From positions 1-64,000 of the forward strand of contig CANHOA010000015.1 of the NCBI GenBank assembly GCA_947462255.1: a stretch of DNA of 64,000 bases, written 5' to 3'. Made by a program: the position numbers and the translations under genes. Origin of the DNA: Flavobacteriales bacterium. Lineage in GTDB: Bacteria > Bacteroidota > Bacteroidia > Flavobacteriales_D > Crocinitomicaceae. A model generated the notes under the pieces. The model was not told where the DNA came from. It saw only the letters and a list, made by a program, of their open reading frames with translations, and ran no database searches. Each line of letters starts with the position of its first letter. Position 1 is the first letter of the stretch. Shown here piece after piece: positions 56,789 to 64,000 of the stretch.

Positions 56789-57865
56789 TTATTTTTGAGC
56801 AGACCTAAATAGAAATAGAGCTACAATGGCAAATAAGATGTTTGGAATCCAAACCGATATGTAGGCGGGAAAGCCAATTTTTATGGCCGCAACTGCCATT
56901 ACCTTCATGGAGAATATATAAACGAAAACAAAACCTAATCCAATGGCGATATTTATACCAACGCCACCACGTTTTTTTCTTGACGAAACAGCAACGCCAA
57001 TTATTGTAAGAATATAAGTAGCAAATGGATAAGAGGTACGTTGGTATAATTCTATTTCATAATAAGGCACAAAGGCAGAGCCTTTAAACTTTTCGCGTTG
57101 AATCATTTTGGTTAATTCACTATAAGTCATTGTTTCAGCTATATTTTCACGTTGTGACATTTCATCGATTTGAAAATTAAAAAGGGTGTCTTTTTTTGCA
57201 GCATGAATTAAGGTGCCTTTTGGAAAGTCTAAGTGTTTTTCATAGACATCCGTTAGAATCCACTTGTTGGTACCTCGAATGTTTTTTGCTTTTCGCGCTT
57301 TTAAGAAAAAGCAGGGTTGCATGCTATCGTTCCATTGCTGAACGACTAAATCTTTTACTTCGTCTTCTTGGTTGGAGTAATTAGAAAAATAAACAATTTG
57401 ATTGCCCGGATATTCGGCATGATAATTTTCTACCGTCATTACATCGCGGTAATATTTTTCTTCAAATTCTAATCGTATCTTATTGGTTCGTGGCACAATA
57501 AAATGGTTTAACACCAAGGATAAAACCATAAGGATCGTTGAGGCAATAATATAGGGCCTTAAGAATCGATTAATTGGCCTACCACTGAACCACATTGGAA
57601 TTATTTCAGTGTCCTGAGCCATTTTAGCGGTAAACCAAATCACTGAAATAAAAATAATCATCGATGAAAACATGTTGCCATGAAAAATGATGAAGCCCAA
57701 ATAATATTCAAAAATAATGGCGGAAAATGGCGCGCGATGCGAGATAAATTCGCTTAGTTTTTCAGATACATCAAAAACAACAGCGAATAGCATAATAATC
57801 CCCAACATAAAAAAGAAAGTGCTTAAAAACTTTCTGATAATGTATTTATCGAGGATTTTCAGCAT
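56789..57865 (-). CDS. LptF/LptG family permease
   Basis: A 358-aa inner-membrane protein with six helices (three at each end) and a periplasmic domain between, as in YjgP/YjgQ (LptF/LptG) proteins; LKILDKYIIRKFLSTFF at the start is typical. These proteins extract LPS from the inner membrane with LptB. Only one of the pair lies here, so the partner must be elsewhere. It begins 4 bases after tgt. Confidence 0.88.
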   Translation of the reverse strand: MLKILDKYIIRKFLSTFFFMLGIIMLFAVVFDVSEKLSEFISHRAPFSAIIFEYYLGFIIFHGNMFSSMIIFISVIWFTAKMAQDTEIIPMWFSGRPINRFLRPYIIASTILMVLSLVLNHFIVPRTNKIRLEFEEKYYRDVMTVENYHAEYPGNQIVYFSNYSNQEDEVKDLVVQQWNDSMQPCFFLKARKAKNIRGTNKWILTDVYEKHLDFPKGTLIHAAKKDTLFNFQIDEMSQRENIAETMTYSELTKMIQREKFKGSAFVPYYEIELYQRTSYPFATYILTIIGVAVSSRKKRGGVGINIAIGLGFVFVYIFSMKVMAVAAIKIGFPAYISVWIPNILFAIVALFLFRSAQK

Positions 57866-57868
57866 GCC

Positions 57869-58999
57869 TTATCTTTTTTGAGAAAGTTGTTTTACCATCG
57901 TATTTTTCCATGTCAAAAAGTCGCCGGCTTTAATATGCTGCCTTGCTTGATCAACTAATTCAAGGTAAAAGGCTAAATTATGAATGGTCGCAATTTGAAT
58001 TCCGAGGTATTCTTTGGAACTTATTAAATGCCTTAAATACGCCTTTGTATATACTTGGTCTACCCAAACTTTTGAAGTTGGATCAATGGGACTAAAATCA
58101 TCTGCCCACTTTTTATTTTTTATATTTAAGGTTCCTTCCCAGGTGAAAAGCATACCATGTCGTGCATTTCGACTTGGCATTACACAATCAAACATGTCGA
58201 TTCCTAAGGCTATGCACTCTAGGATATTCCAGGGTGTTCCTACGCCCATTAAGTAGCGCGCTTTATCTTTTGGTAAAATTTGACAAACGTGTTCTGTCAT
58301 TGCGTATAATTCATCCTCAGGTTCCCCAACGGATAAACCTCCAATTGCATTACCGATCTTACCATATTGAGCGATGGTTTCTGCTGAAATTGTTCTTAAA
58401 TCTTTATATGTGCTCCCTTGTACAATAGGGAATAAGGTCTGTTCATAATCATAAAGTGGTCGCGTATTGTTCATATGGTCATCACATCGTTTTAACCATC
58501 GGTGTGTAAGTTCCATTGAATTTTTAGCATAACTATAATCACACGGATATGGGGTACATTCGTCAAAAGCCATGATAATATCTGCCCCAATGCTTCGCTG
58601 CATGTCAATGGCTGTTTCTGGTGAAAAAAATAAGTAGCTCCCATTAAGGTGCGATTGAAACGTAACGCCTTCTTCTTTTATTTTCCTTGATCCTGATAGT
58701 GAGTAAACTTGGTATCCACCACTATCGGTAAGCATTGGGCGTTCCCAGCCAATGAATTGATGCAAGCCTCCTGCTTTTTCAATGATCTCAACACCGGGGC
58801 GTAAAAATAAATGATAGGTATTTCCAAGAATTATTTGGGCGCCAATATCATCTCTTAGTTCTTGTTGATGGACACCTTTAACGCTCCCAACAGTGCCAAC
58901 AGGCATGAAAATCGGCGTGGTGATGCTACCATGATCGGTATGGATTAATCCAAGACGCGCTGAGGTATCTTTATCTTCCTGGAGTAGTTCAAAGTGCAT
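57869..58999 (-). CDS. tgt: Queuine tRNA-ribosyltransferase Tgt with altered zinc site
   Basis: A 376-aa enzyme swapping guanine 34 for preQ1 in tRNA. LTDSGGYQVYSLS carries the general Asp and GIDMFDCVMPSRNARHG the nucleophile Asp (both intact). In the zinc-binding stretch (about 305-324) the three cysteines of the usual CxCxxC are missing: the sequence is SPIDPTSKVWVDQVYTKAYL, where Ser, Val and Asp replace them. The start ATG at 58999 is preferred to an upstream frame extension. A TATCTTTG box (59024-59031, minus strand) fits its promoter. Confidence 0.93.
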   Translation of the reverse strand: MHFELLQEDKDTSARLGLIHTDHGSITTPIFMPVGTVGSVKGVHQQELRDDIGAQIILGNTYHLFLRPGVEIIEKAGGLHQFIGWERPMLTDSGGYQVYSLSGSRKIKEEGVTFQSHLNGSYLFFSPETAIDMQRSIGADIIMAFDECTPYPCDYSYAKNSMELTHRWLKRCDDHMNNTRPLYDYEQTLFPIVQGSTYKDLRTISAETIAQYGKIGNAIGGLSVGEPEDELYAMTEHVCQILPKDKARYLMGVGTPWNILECIALGIDMFDCVMPSRNARHGMLFTWEGTLNIKNKKWADDFSPIDPTSKVWVDQVYTKAYLRHLISSKEYLGIQIATIHNLAFYLELVDQARQHIKAGDFLTWKNTMVKQLSQKR

Positions 59000-59076
59000 A
59001 AGAATGTTGAAAAAAAAGTAAAGCAAAGATAGGTGTATTTAATTTGCTACCTCATCTTTGTAAAAATTCAAGCCTT

Positions 59077-60210
59077 ATGTTTTTTCCTACCCATTGGTCA
59101 TGGGATCTTTTTTCAGTTATTTTTTTAATTTTTCTCTTTTTTGTTGCAATACAACTTAGTTATGTTGCTTTCATATTTCTTCGCTTAGCATTTTTTAAGG
59201 AAAAAAAAACTGTGGCATCAACGCTAATGCCAATCAGTATTATAATTGCAGCTCGAAATGAATCGGATAATTTATATGATAATTTACCCTTCATCCTTAC
59301 GCAAGATTACCCGGAATTTGAGGTGATTATTGTTAATAATCAATCGGTTGACGATAGCGCATGGTTATTAAAAGCTTTGTGTCTTCAACATAAAAACCTA
59401 AAGGTTGTAGAGATTGGTAAAAACAAGCATTTGTTACCTGGAAAAAAACTTCCGATTACCTTGGGCGTAAAAGCGGCAAAATACGAGAAGATGGTTTTTA
59501 CCGACGCGGATTGTAAACCTGCCTCCAATCAATGGTTGCGAATTATGAGCGAAACGTTCACAGAAAACAAACAGATTATATTAGGTTATGCGCCTTATTT
59601 TAAAACGAAAGGAATAATAAATAGAATTATTCGTTATGATACCGCTTTTATTGGCGTAAGTTATTTATCATTTGCCTTAGCAAAAATTCCATACATGGGA
59701 GTTGGTCGAAATTTAGCCTATTCTAAAAAAGTATTTGAATCCGTACGAGGATTTAAATCTCATTATTCATTACCCTCTGGGGATGATGATTTATTTATTC
59801 AAGAAGCGGCAGTAAATCAAAACTATACCATACAGATTTCGCCGGAAACATTTTGTTATTCAAAAGCAGCTGAAACTTGGAAAGGTTGGGTAAGGCAAAA
59901 AACCAGGCATTACTCTACCTCAAGTCGATATAAGGTTATTAAGAAAGCATTGTTAGGAATATACCCCATATCCTTGTTGATGGTGTGGTTAACCTTTGTT
60001 ATTTTGTTGTTTAATGCGAAATGGTTTGCAATTAGCTTAATTCTATTTGGATGTATGCTCATAGTAAAATGGTTAATTCAAGGAAAATGCCTTCGAACAT
60101 TAAATGAAAAAGGTTTTGCATTGGCTTTTCCGCTGTGGGATTTAGGCCATGCATTATTAATGCCGATGTTATATAATTTTTCCGATCATAAAAGGTATAA
60201 AAAATGGTAG
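59077..60210 (+). CDS. Membrane-bound GT2-type glycosyltransferase
   Basis: A 377-aa protein with an N-terminal membrane helix, a GT2 domain (SIIIAARNESDNL at about 60, FTDADCKPASNQW with the DxD-like motif) and two or three C-terminal helices (ISLLMVWLTFVILLF). It adds sugars to a membrane-bound acceptor; the linkage is unknown. The ATG at 59077 is preferred to an upstream TTG. Its end overlaps the sigma-factor gene by 7 bases. Confidence 0.85.
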   Translation: MFFPTHWSWDLFSVIFLIFLFFVAIQLSYVAFIFLRLAFFKEKKTVASTLMPISIIIAARNESDNLYDNLPFILTQDYPEFEVIIVNNQSVDDSAWLLKALCLQHKNLKVVEIGKNKHLLPGKKLPITLGVKAAKYEKMVFTDADCKPASNQWLRIMSETFTENKQIILGYAPYFKTKGIINRIIRYDTAFIGVSYLSFALAKIPYMGVGRNLAYSKKVFESVRGFKSHYSLPSGDDDLFIQEAAVNQNYTIQISPETFCYSKAAETWKGWVRQKTRHYSTSSRYKVIKKALLGIYPISLLMVWLTFVILLFNAKWFAISLILFGCMLIVKWLIQGKCLRTLNEKGFALAFPLWDLGHALLMPMLYNFSDHKRYKKW

Positions 60211-60809
60211 AAAACGAGCATTTATCAGACAAAGCGAAGCATGATTTCGTGTTGGTTGAGGCTGCAAAATCGGGCAAACAAGCCGCTTATGCAGAATTGA
60301 TGGATCGCTATCGTGAATCCATTTATTTTATGATGTTAAAAATGGTAAAGAACCAAGATGATGCCGACGATTTAACGATTGAGGCCTTCGGTAAAGCATT
60401 TAATCGATTGGAGCAATATTCACCTAGTTTTGCTTTTAGTACATGGTTATTTAAAATTGCTTCAAATAATTGTATCGATTTTATCCGAAAAAAACGCATT
60501 CAAGTGTTGAGTATGGATACTGGAATCGCTACATCAGATGGTGAGACTCGTCGCATTGATGCTAAATCGATGACGCATAATCCAGAGGAATCATTGATAT
60601 ACGGTCAGCGCATAGTTCACATGCGTTTATTGGTTAGTAAACTAAAGCCTCGTTATAAAGAACTTGTTGAAAAACGTTACTTTGAAGAGCTTAGTTACGA
60701 AGAAATAGCCCAACAATTAAACTTGCCATTAGGCACTGTTAAAGCGCAGCTATTTCGAGCTAGGGACTTTCTAGCGAATATGATTGAAAAAACAAAGGAT
60801 ACGATTTAA
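60204..60809 (+). CDS. ECF-type RNA polymerase sigma factor
   Basis: A 201-aa sigma-70 family protein with region 2 (AYAELMDRYRESIYFMMLKMVKN, DDADDLTIEAFGKAFN) and region 4 (YFEELSYEEIAQQLNLPLGTVKAQLFRARDFL, in part). No anti-sigma gene adjoins it, which is common for this subgroup in Bacteroidota. Translationally coupled to the glycosyltransferase (7-base overlap) and to rsmG, whose GTG start directly follows its stop. Confidence 0.92.
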   Translation: MVENEHLSDKAKHDFVLVEAAKSGKQAAYAELMDRYRESIYFMMLKMVKNQDDADDLTIEAFGKAFNRLEQYSPSFAFSTWLFKIASNNCIDFIRKKRIQVLSMDTGIATSDGETRRIDAKSMTHNPEESLIYGQRIVHMRLLVSKLKPRYKELVEKRYFEELSYEEIAQQLNLPLGTVKAQLFRARDFLANMIEKTKDTI

Positions 60810-61433
60810 GTGATAAGTATTGAATCTTATTTTAGTGAGCTTTCAAAAAGTCAAGCACAGCAATTCGAAAAATTACCGAGTTTATACCGTTTTTGGAATG
60901 AGCAAATTAATGTCATTTCGCGGAAAGACATGGAGAACTTTAATGAGCGTCACGTTCTTCATTCTTTAGGAATAGCTAAAGTTATTTCGTTTAAAAAGGA
61001 CACACAAGTATTGGATGTTGGAACAGGTGGCGGTTTTCCAGGAATTCCCTTAGCGATTCTATTTCCGGAGGTTCATTTTACATTGGTAGATTCGATTGGA
61101 AAGAAAATTAAAGTGGTGAAAGAAATTTCAAACGAATTAGGCTTGCAAAATATAAGTGCGCACCATCTGCGTGCAGAAGAAGTAAAGGGGAAATATCATT
61201 TCATTGTAAGTCGCGCAGTGACACAAATGCCCGAATTTATAGGCTGGGTATCGTCAAAAATAGAAAAGAAATCAGCGCATAACCTAAAAAATGGTATACT
61301 TTACTTGAAAGGCGGGGACTTGAAAGAAGAGCTGTCTCCTGTTAAACAAAAGCATAGAATCTATTCATTAAGCGATTATTTTGAAGAACCTTTTTTTGAA
61401 ACAAAAAAAGTGGTACATGTAGAACTTAATTGA
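60810..61433 (+). CDS. rsmG: 16S rRNA m7G527 methyltransferase RsmG
   Basis: A 207-aa SAM-dependent methyltransferase with VLDVGTGGGFPGIPLAI (SAM site), FTLVDSIGKKIKVV and an RAVTQMPEF motif. It methylates G527 of 16S rRNA. The start is GTG, right after the sigma-factor stop with no gap. Its TGA stop and the TAA of converging apaG overlap region 61426-61433. Confidence 0.93.
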   Translation: MISIESYFSELSKSQAQQFEKLPSLYRFWNEQINVISRKDMENFNERHVLHSLGIAKVISFKKDTQVLDVGTGGGFPGIPLAILFPEVHFTLVDSIGKKIKVVKEISNELGLQNISAHHLRAEEVKGKYHFIVSRAVTQMPEFIGWVSSKIEKKSAHNLKNGILYLKGGDLKEELSPVKQKHRIYSLSDYFEEPFFETKKVVHVELN

Positions 61434-61812
61434 GTAGTATCGGATAGGTTAATACAAAGGCTGGAATTTCTACCTTAAAAATATCACCCAAAACTAAATC
61501 TTTAAAGGTGTAATGACCAGACATTTTACCATAGGGCATAAATAATTCTGTAAAACTTGAATATTCAAAACTTTCTTCAGGATTAATTTGGGGAGTAAAA
61601 CCTATTACACCTTCTCCTTCTACTTCAGCATTTCCTAATAATACGTGCTCAATTTTCCAATATCGCCTTAGTAATTGAACGGTATTCGGCAAGTGATTGG
61701 TAATTTTCACGTCGTACCTGTAACGAAATGGACCATTAGGGATGCTTGATTCTTGTTCCAGAAAACTACTAGTTACTTCAATTTCAATACGTATGGTTCG
61801 CTTGTCAATCAT
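61426..61812 (-). CDS. apaG: ApaG domain protein
   Basis: A 128-aa ApaG-fold (Ig-like beta) protein with SSFLEQESSIPNGPFRYRY, LLRRYWKIEH, VVGF-type GEGVIGFTPQINPEESFEYSS (in part) and GHYTF. ApaG is linked to Co2+/Mg2+ homeostasis but its biochemistry is unknown. It converges on rsmG with an 8-base overlap of coding ends. Confidence 0.92.
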   Translation of the reverse strand: MIDKRTIRIEIEVTSSFLEQESSIPNGPFRYRYDVKITNHLPNTVQLLRRYWKIEHVLLGNAEVEGEGVIGFTPQINPEESFEYSSFTELFMPYGKMSGHYTFKDLVLGDIFKVEIPAFVLTYPILLN

Positions 61813-61922
61813 TACTTATTACTTAATTTAATAACACTTGAATGAAATAGTTTGTTTTTAAGGCACTATATTTCTAATAAAAATAGTTCAATACTTCCAA
61901 TAGTCAAAAATAAGATAAAAAT

Positions 61923-63146
61923 TCATTGATTCAAAAGCGATAGTTTAATATCGCTAATGAGGAAAAAGCTTCCGCAGATGACTATTGTTTCGTTGGACAA
62001 GGTGTCGCTAACTATTTCGTTTATGGCTTGATTTATTTCTTTATATACTTTTTTTACTGTGCCATTTTCCGCGGCTAATTCTGACAGTTTATTGTAAGTA
62101 GTACTCCGTTCATTTTTGAAAACACATAAATTTAATTCGCTTGCGGTGGGTAAATTGGCGATGAGTTTCTTCAAGTCTTTATCTCCACTGCTTCCAACGA
62201 TAAATTTTAATTTTTCATGCGGCGTATCCTTTAATTCCTTCAATAGGATTTTTATTCCCGCTTCATTGTGTGCAGCATCTATAATTATTCTTGGAGAACT
62301 ATTTATTTCTTGAAAGCGTCCGAAAAGGCCTGTATTTTTAAATAGATTTCTAAGTGCCAAACTCACTTCGGCATCGATGACATCAATGTCAATGATCGAT
62401 AAAGCTTGTATTGCTATTTGTAGATTTGTTTGTTGGTAATTTGCAATGCCATCTACTTTAGTTTGGGTAGGAACTAAAAATTCAATGCTCGTTTGCTTTT
62501 CTAGGGCATGGTTCAGGAAAATATTTTTTGTTTCTGCTGTTTCTTCTGCCACAAGTACAGGGATATTTTTCTTAATAATGCCTGCTTTTTCTGCTGCAAT
62601 TTCTGCTATGCTATGCCCAAGAAATTGTTGATGGTCAAGTCCTATATTTGTAATGATGCTCAGCAAAGGGAGCACCACATTGGTAGCATCTAAGCGTCCT
62701 CCTAAGCCTGTTTCTATAATTGCGTAAGTGCAATTTTGTGCAGCAAAATACTCCATTGCCATCACGAAAGTAATTTCAAAAAAGGAGGGTTGAAAAGGCA
62801 ATTCGATTTCTTGTAGTTTCGCACAAAATGAAACAACATCCTCCTCAGAAATAGTTGTACCATTTATTCGTATTCGCTCTTTGAAATCAAAAATATGAGG
62901 GGAGGTAAATAGCCCCACTTTTTCACCTTTTTCGGTAAGAATGGATGCTAAAAATGAACATGTAGAACCTTTTCCATTTGTTCCGGCAACATGAATTGTT
63001 TTTGTCTTAAGATGTGGATTGCCAAACGTACTTAAAAGCTTTTCAACCCGCTCTAAACCTGGCTTATATGCCTCGGCTCCAATTTCTTGATACGAAGGAA
63101 ATTGTTGAAAAAGCCAATCAATCGTTTGATTATATTTATTGCGCAC
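61923..63146 (-). CDS. folC: Folylpolyglutamate/dihydrofolate synthase FolC
   Basis: A Mur-ligase-type enzyme that glutamylates folates. Motifs are HVAGTNGKGSTCSFLASIL (P-loop), ETGLGGRLDATN and NIGLDHQQFLG. The frame opens with a GTG at 63185 but a GTG at 63146 gives NKYNQTIDWLFQQFPSYQ, the usual start for the family; either way it overlaps the upstream gene end. It is the last gene of an exbD-tonB-like-folC run common in Flavobacteriia. Confidence 0.9.
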   Translation of the reverse strand: MRNKYNQTIDWLFQQFPSYQEIGAEAYKPGLERVEKLLSTFGNPHLKTKTIHVAGTNGKGSTCSFLASILTEKGEKVGLFTSPHIFDFKERIRINGTTISEEDVVSFCAKLQEIELPFQPSFFEITFVMAMEYFAAQNCTYAIIETGLGGRLDATNVVLPLLSIITNIGLDHQQFLGHSIAEIAAEKAGIIKKNIPVLVAEETAETKNIFLNHALEKQTSIEFLVPTQTKVDGIANYQQTNLQIAIQALSIIDIDVIDAEVSLALRNLFKNTGLFGRFQEINSSPRIIIDAAHNEAGIKILLKELKDTPHEKLKFIVGSSGDKDLKKLIANLPTASELNLCVFKNERSTTYNKLSELAAENGTVKKVYKEINQAINEIVSDTLSNETIVICGSFFLISDIKLSLLNQ

Positions 63147-63855
63147 GAATTTTACAAGTAACAAAGGTGAATTGTAAACCAACACCTTTTTCTTTTTTAT
63201 ACTTCACTTGTTTAATTACTTCGCTAATTACACCGTTAATAATTCGTTGATCTGTGGTGGTTGTTTTCGAAGTAAGGTTGTTAGCACTGACTACTTTTCC
63301 GTCCTCATTGATGATTAGTTTCAAATGTACATAAATGTCTACATCTGTTTTATATAATGGGATTACAGCATCGTTTAGGCGTACTCTATTTTTTCCGTCC
63401 CCAGTTCCGGTGCCAGTTCCTGTTCCTCCATCACCTTCCCCAGAACCTGGTCCGCCAAGGGCACCGTTTCCTGTTCCTGTTCCACCGCCTGTTCCACCTG
63501 TACCGAAAGGATTTTGGGAACTATTATTTCCGTTATTTGCTGGACCGTTAAAGTCATTTCCCTTAACTGTATTAGGATTATCCTGTTTTACTGGATTTAC
63601 AGGAGCATTATTTTCTGTTCCACCACCAGAGCTACCTCCTGTTTCTGCTATTTCAACATTATCAATCACAAATTCTTCAATCACTTCATCAGATCGAAGA
63701 GGGGGGAGGTCTTTTGGCAGCGGTGATTGAACAAAAAGGTGAATAAAGCACGCTGCAATCAACGTGAATGAAATAAACATAGAGGATGTAATAATTGCTA
63801 TTTTACGTTCTTTGTTTTCGTCTTCATTTTGATACCTTAATGTGTAAATTTCCAT
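63136..63855 (-). CDS. TonB-like energy transducer with Gly-rich linker
   Basis: A 239-aa protein: a cytoplasmic start, one membrane helix (about 19-41), a long low-complexity spacer rich in Gly, Asn, Thr and Pro (about 75-160), and a small C-terminal domain (VHLKLIINEDGKVVSANNL…) like the TonB C-terminus. It would carry proton-motive force from an ExbBD motor to outer-membrane receptors. The spacer is Gly/Thr-rich rather than Pro/Lys-rich as in classical TonB. It follows a probable exbD and precedes folC. Confidence 0.8.
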   Translation of the reverse strand: MEIYTLRYQNEDENKERKIAIITSSMFISFTLIAACFIHLFVQSPLPKDLPPLRSDEVIEEFVIDNVEIAETGGSSGGGTENNAPVNPVKQDNPNTVKGNDFNGPANNGNNSSQNPFGTGGTGGGTGTGNGALGGPGSGEGDGGTGTGTGTGDGKNRVRLNDAVIPLYKTDVDIYVHLKLIINEDGKVVSANNLTSKTTTTDQRIINGVISEVIKQVKYKKEKGVGLQFTFVTCKIRAQ

Positions 63856-63928
63856 GCTTTTTAATATATTTTCAGTTCGATTAAGAACGCTATATCAACT
63901 AAAAGGTTACTTAAAATAAATCTTTTAG

Positions 63929-64000
63929 TTACTGCTCTTCCGTTGTAGCAATGATAATTTTGAGGTTGTTTTTCATTCCAATACCAAGTAAATCAACTAA
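63929..64000 (-). CDS. Probable ExbD, C-terminal fragment
   Basis: A minus-strand reading frame runs from the window edge to a TAA at 63929-63931 and encodes LVDLLGIGMKNNLKIIIATT plus EEQ. This short tail looks like the end of an ExbD/TolR protein (a DLL helix, then a KIxIAT strand). The order exbD, tonB-like, folC is typical of Flavobacteriia. The rest lies outside the window, so the call depends on context. Confidence 0.5.
   Translation of the reverse strand, partial: LVDLLGIGMKNNLKIIIATTEEQ

Noticed and set aside
63335-63730. Long proline-rich open frame on the plus strand
   Set aside because: It is the antisense of the Gly-rich spacer of the TonB-like gene, where GGN codons give Pro-rich shadows.
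1-64000. CRISPR arrays or insertion-sequence transposases
   Set aside because: No regularly spaced repeats with unique spacers and no transposase or integrase motif were seen in any reading frame.

Overview
This AT-rich window is chromosomal DNA of a member of the Bacteroidota, most likely Flavobacteriales. The evidence is: gliding-motility genes gldF and gldG; secreted proteins ending in type IX secretion (T9SS) sorting domains; SprB repeats; a PafA-like phosphatase; starts without obvious Shine-Dalgarno sites; and -7 boxes of the TAnnTTTG type. A Crocinitomicaceae/Fluviicola-like source is possible, but I cannot prove it from the sequence.

Positions 1-8650 look accessory. A tight plus-strand run encodes an HELGH metallopeptidase-like protein (cut by the window edge), an orphan protein, a protein patterned like the Mug/TDG branch of uracil-DNA glycosylases, a NADAR (YbiA-like) protein, and an 837-residue protein with a PcfJ-like core and perhaps a GreA/GreB-C-like tail. 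After a terminator comes a second, diverged NADAR paralogue, then several small orphan genes, a 560-base gap and a 310-base gap. Two kinds of enzyme that act on N-glycosidic bonds of nucleobases or ADP-ribose therefore flank one large unknown protein. This is the best candidate for an undescribed (defence or nucleic-acid modification/repair) system.

Positions 8900-35100 are mostly housekeeping. They hold a peroxiredoxin/thioredoxin/small-protein operon divergent from oxyR; trigger factor and tRNA-Leu(UAG); mlaEF lipid transport; a SprT-like protein, GDP-mannose synthesis and dusB; a three-gene envelope operon of unknown role; dnaA; a thioesterase and an arginase-family enzyme; a transglutaminase-like SirB1 homologue; rlmN, dnaN, a DUF4340-like gene, gldG and gldF; a cold-shock gene; a SAM hydrolase family gene; phoH and purC.

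Positions 35100-50500 hold a PafA-like phosphatase overlapping a secreted von Willebrand D-domain protein; two divergent OmpR-type response regulators without kinases; tsaB; an M23 peptidase; a coiled-coil protein, zapA and rny; a bifunctional DAHP synthase/chorismate mutase and aroA; a T9SS-exported protein; a lipoprotein; and a beta-barrel outer-membrane protein. A REP-like double hairpin lies at 48271-48330.

Positions 50500-64000 hold aconitase, a family III CoA-transferase and an acetyltransferase; a T9SS-exported subtilase with SprB repeats; an LptF/LptG-family permease, tgt (without the usual zinc cysteines), a glycosyltransferase, an ECF sigma factor, rsmG and apaG; and folC, a TonB-like protein and the tail of a probable exbD gene. 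Convergent pairs here are packed so tightly that several stop codons overlap.
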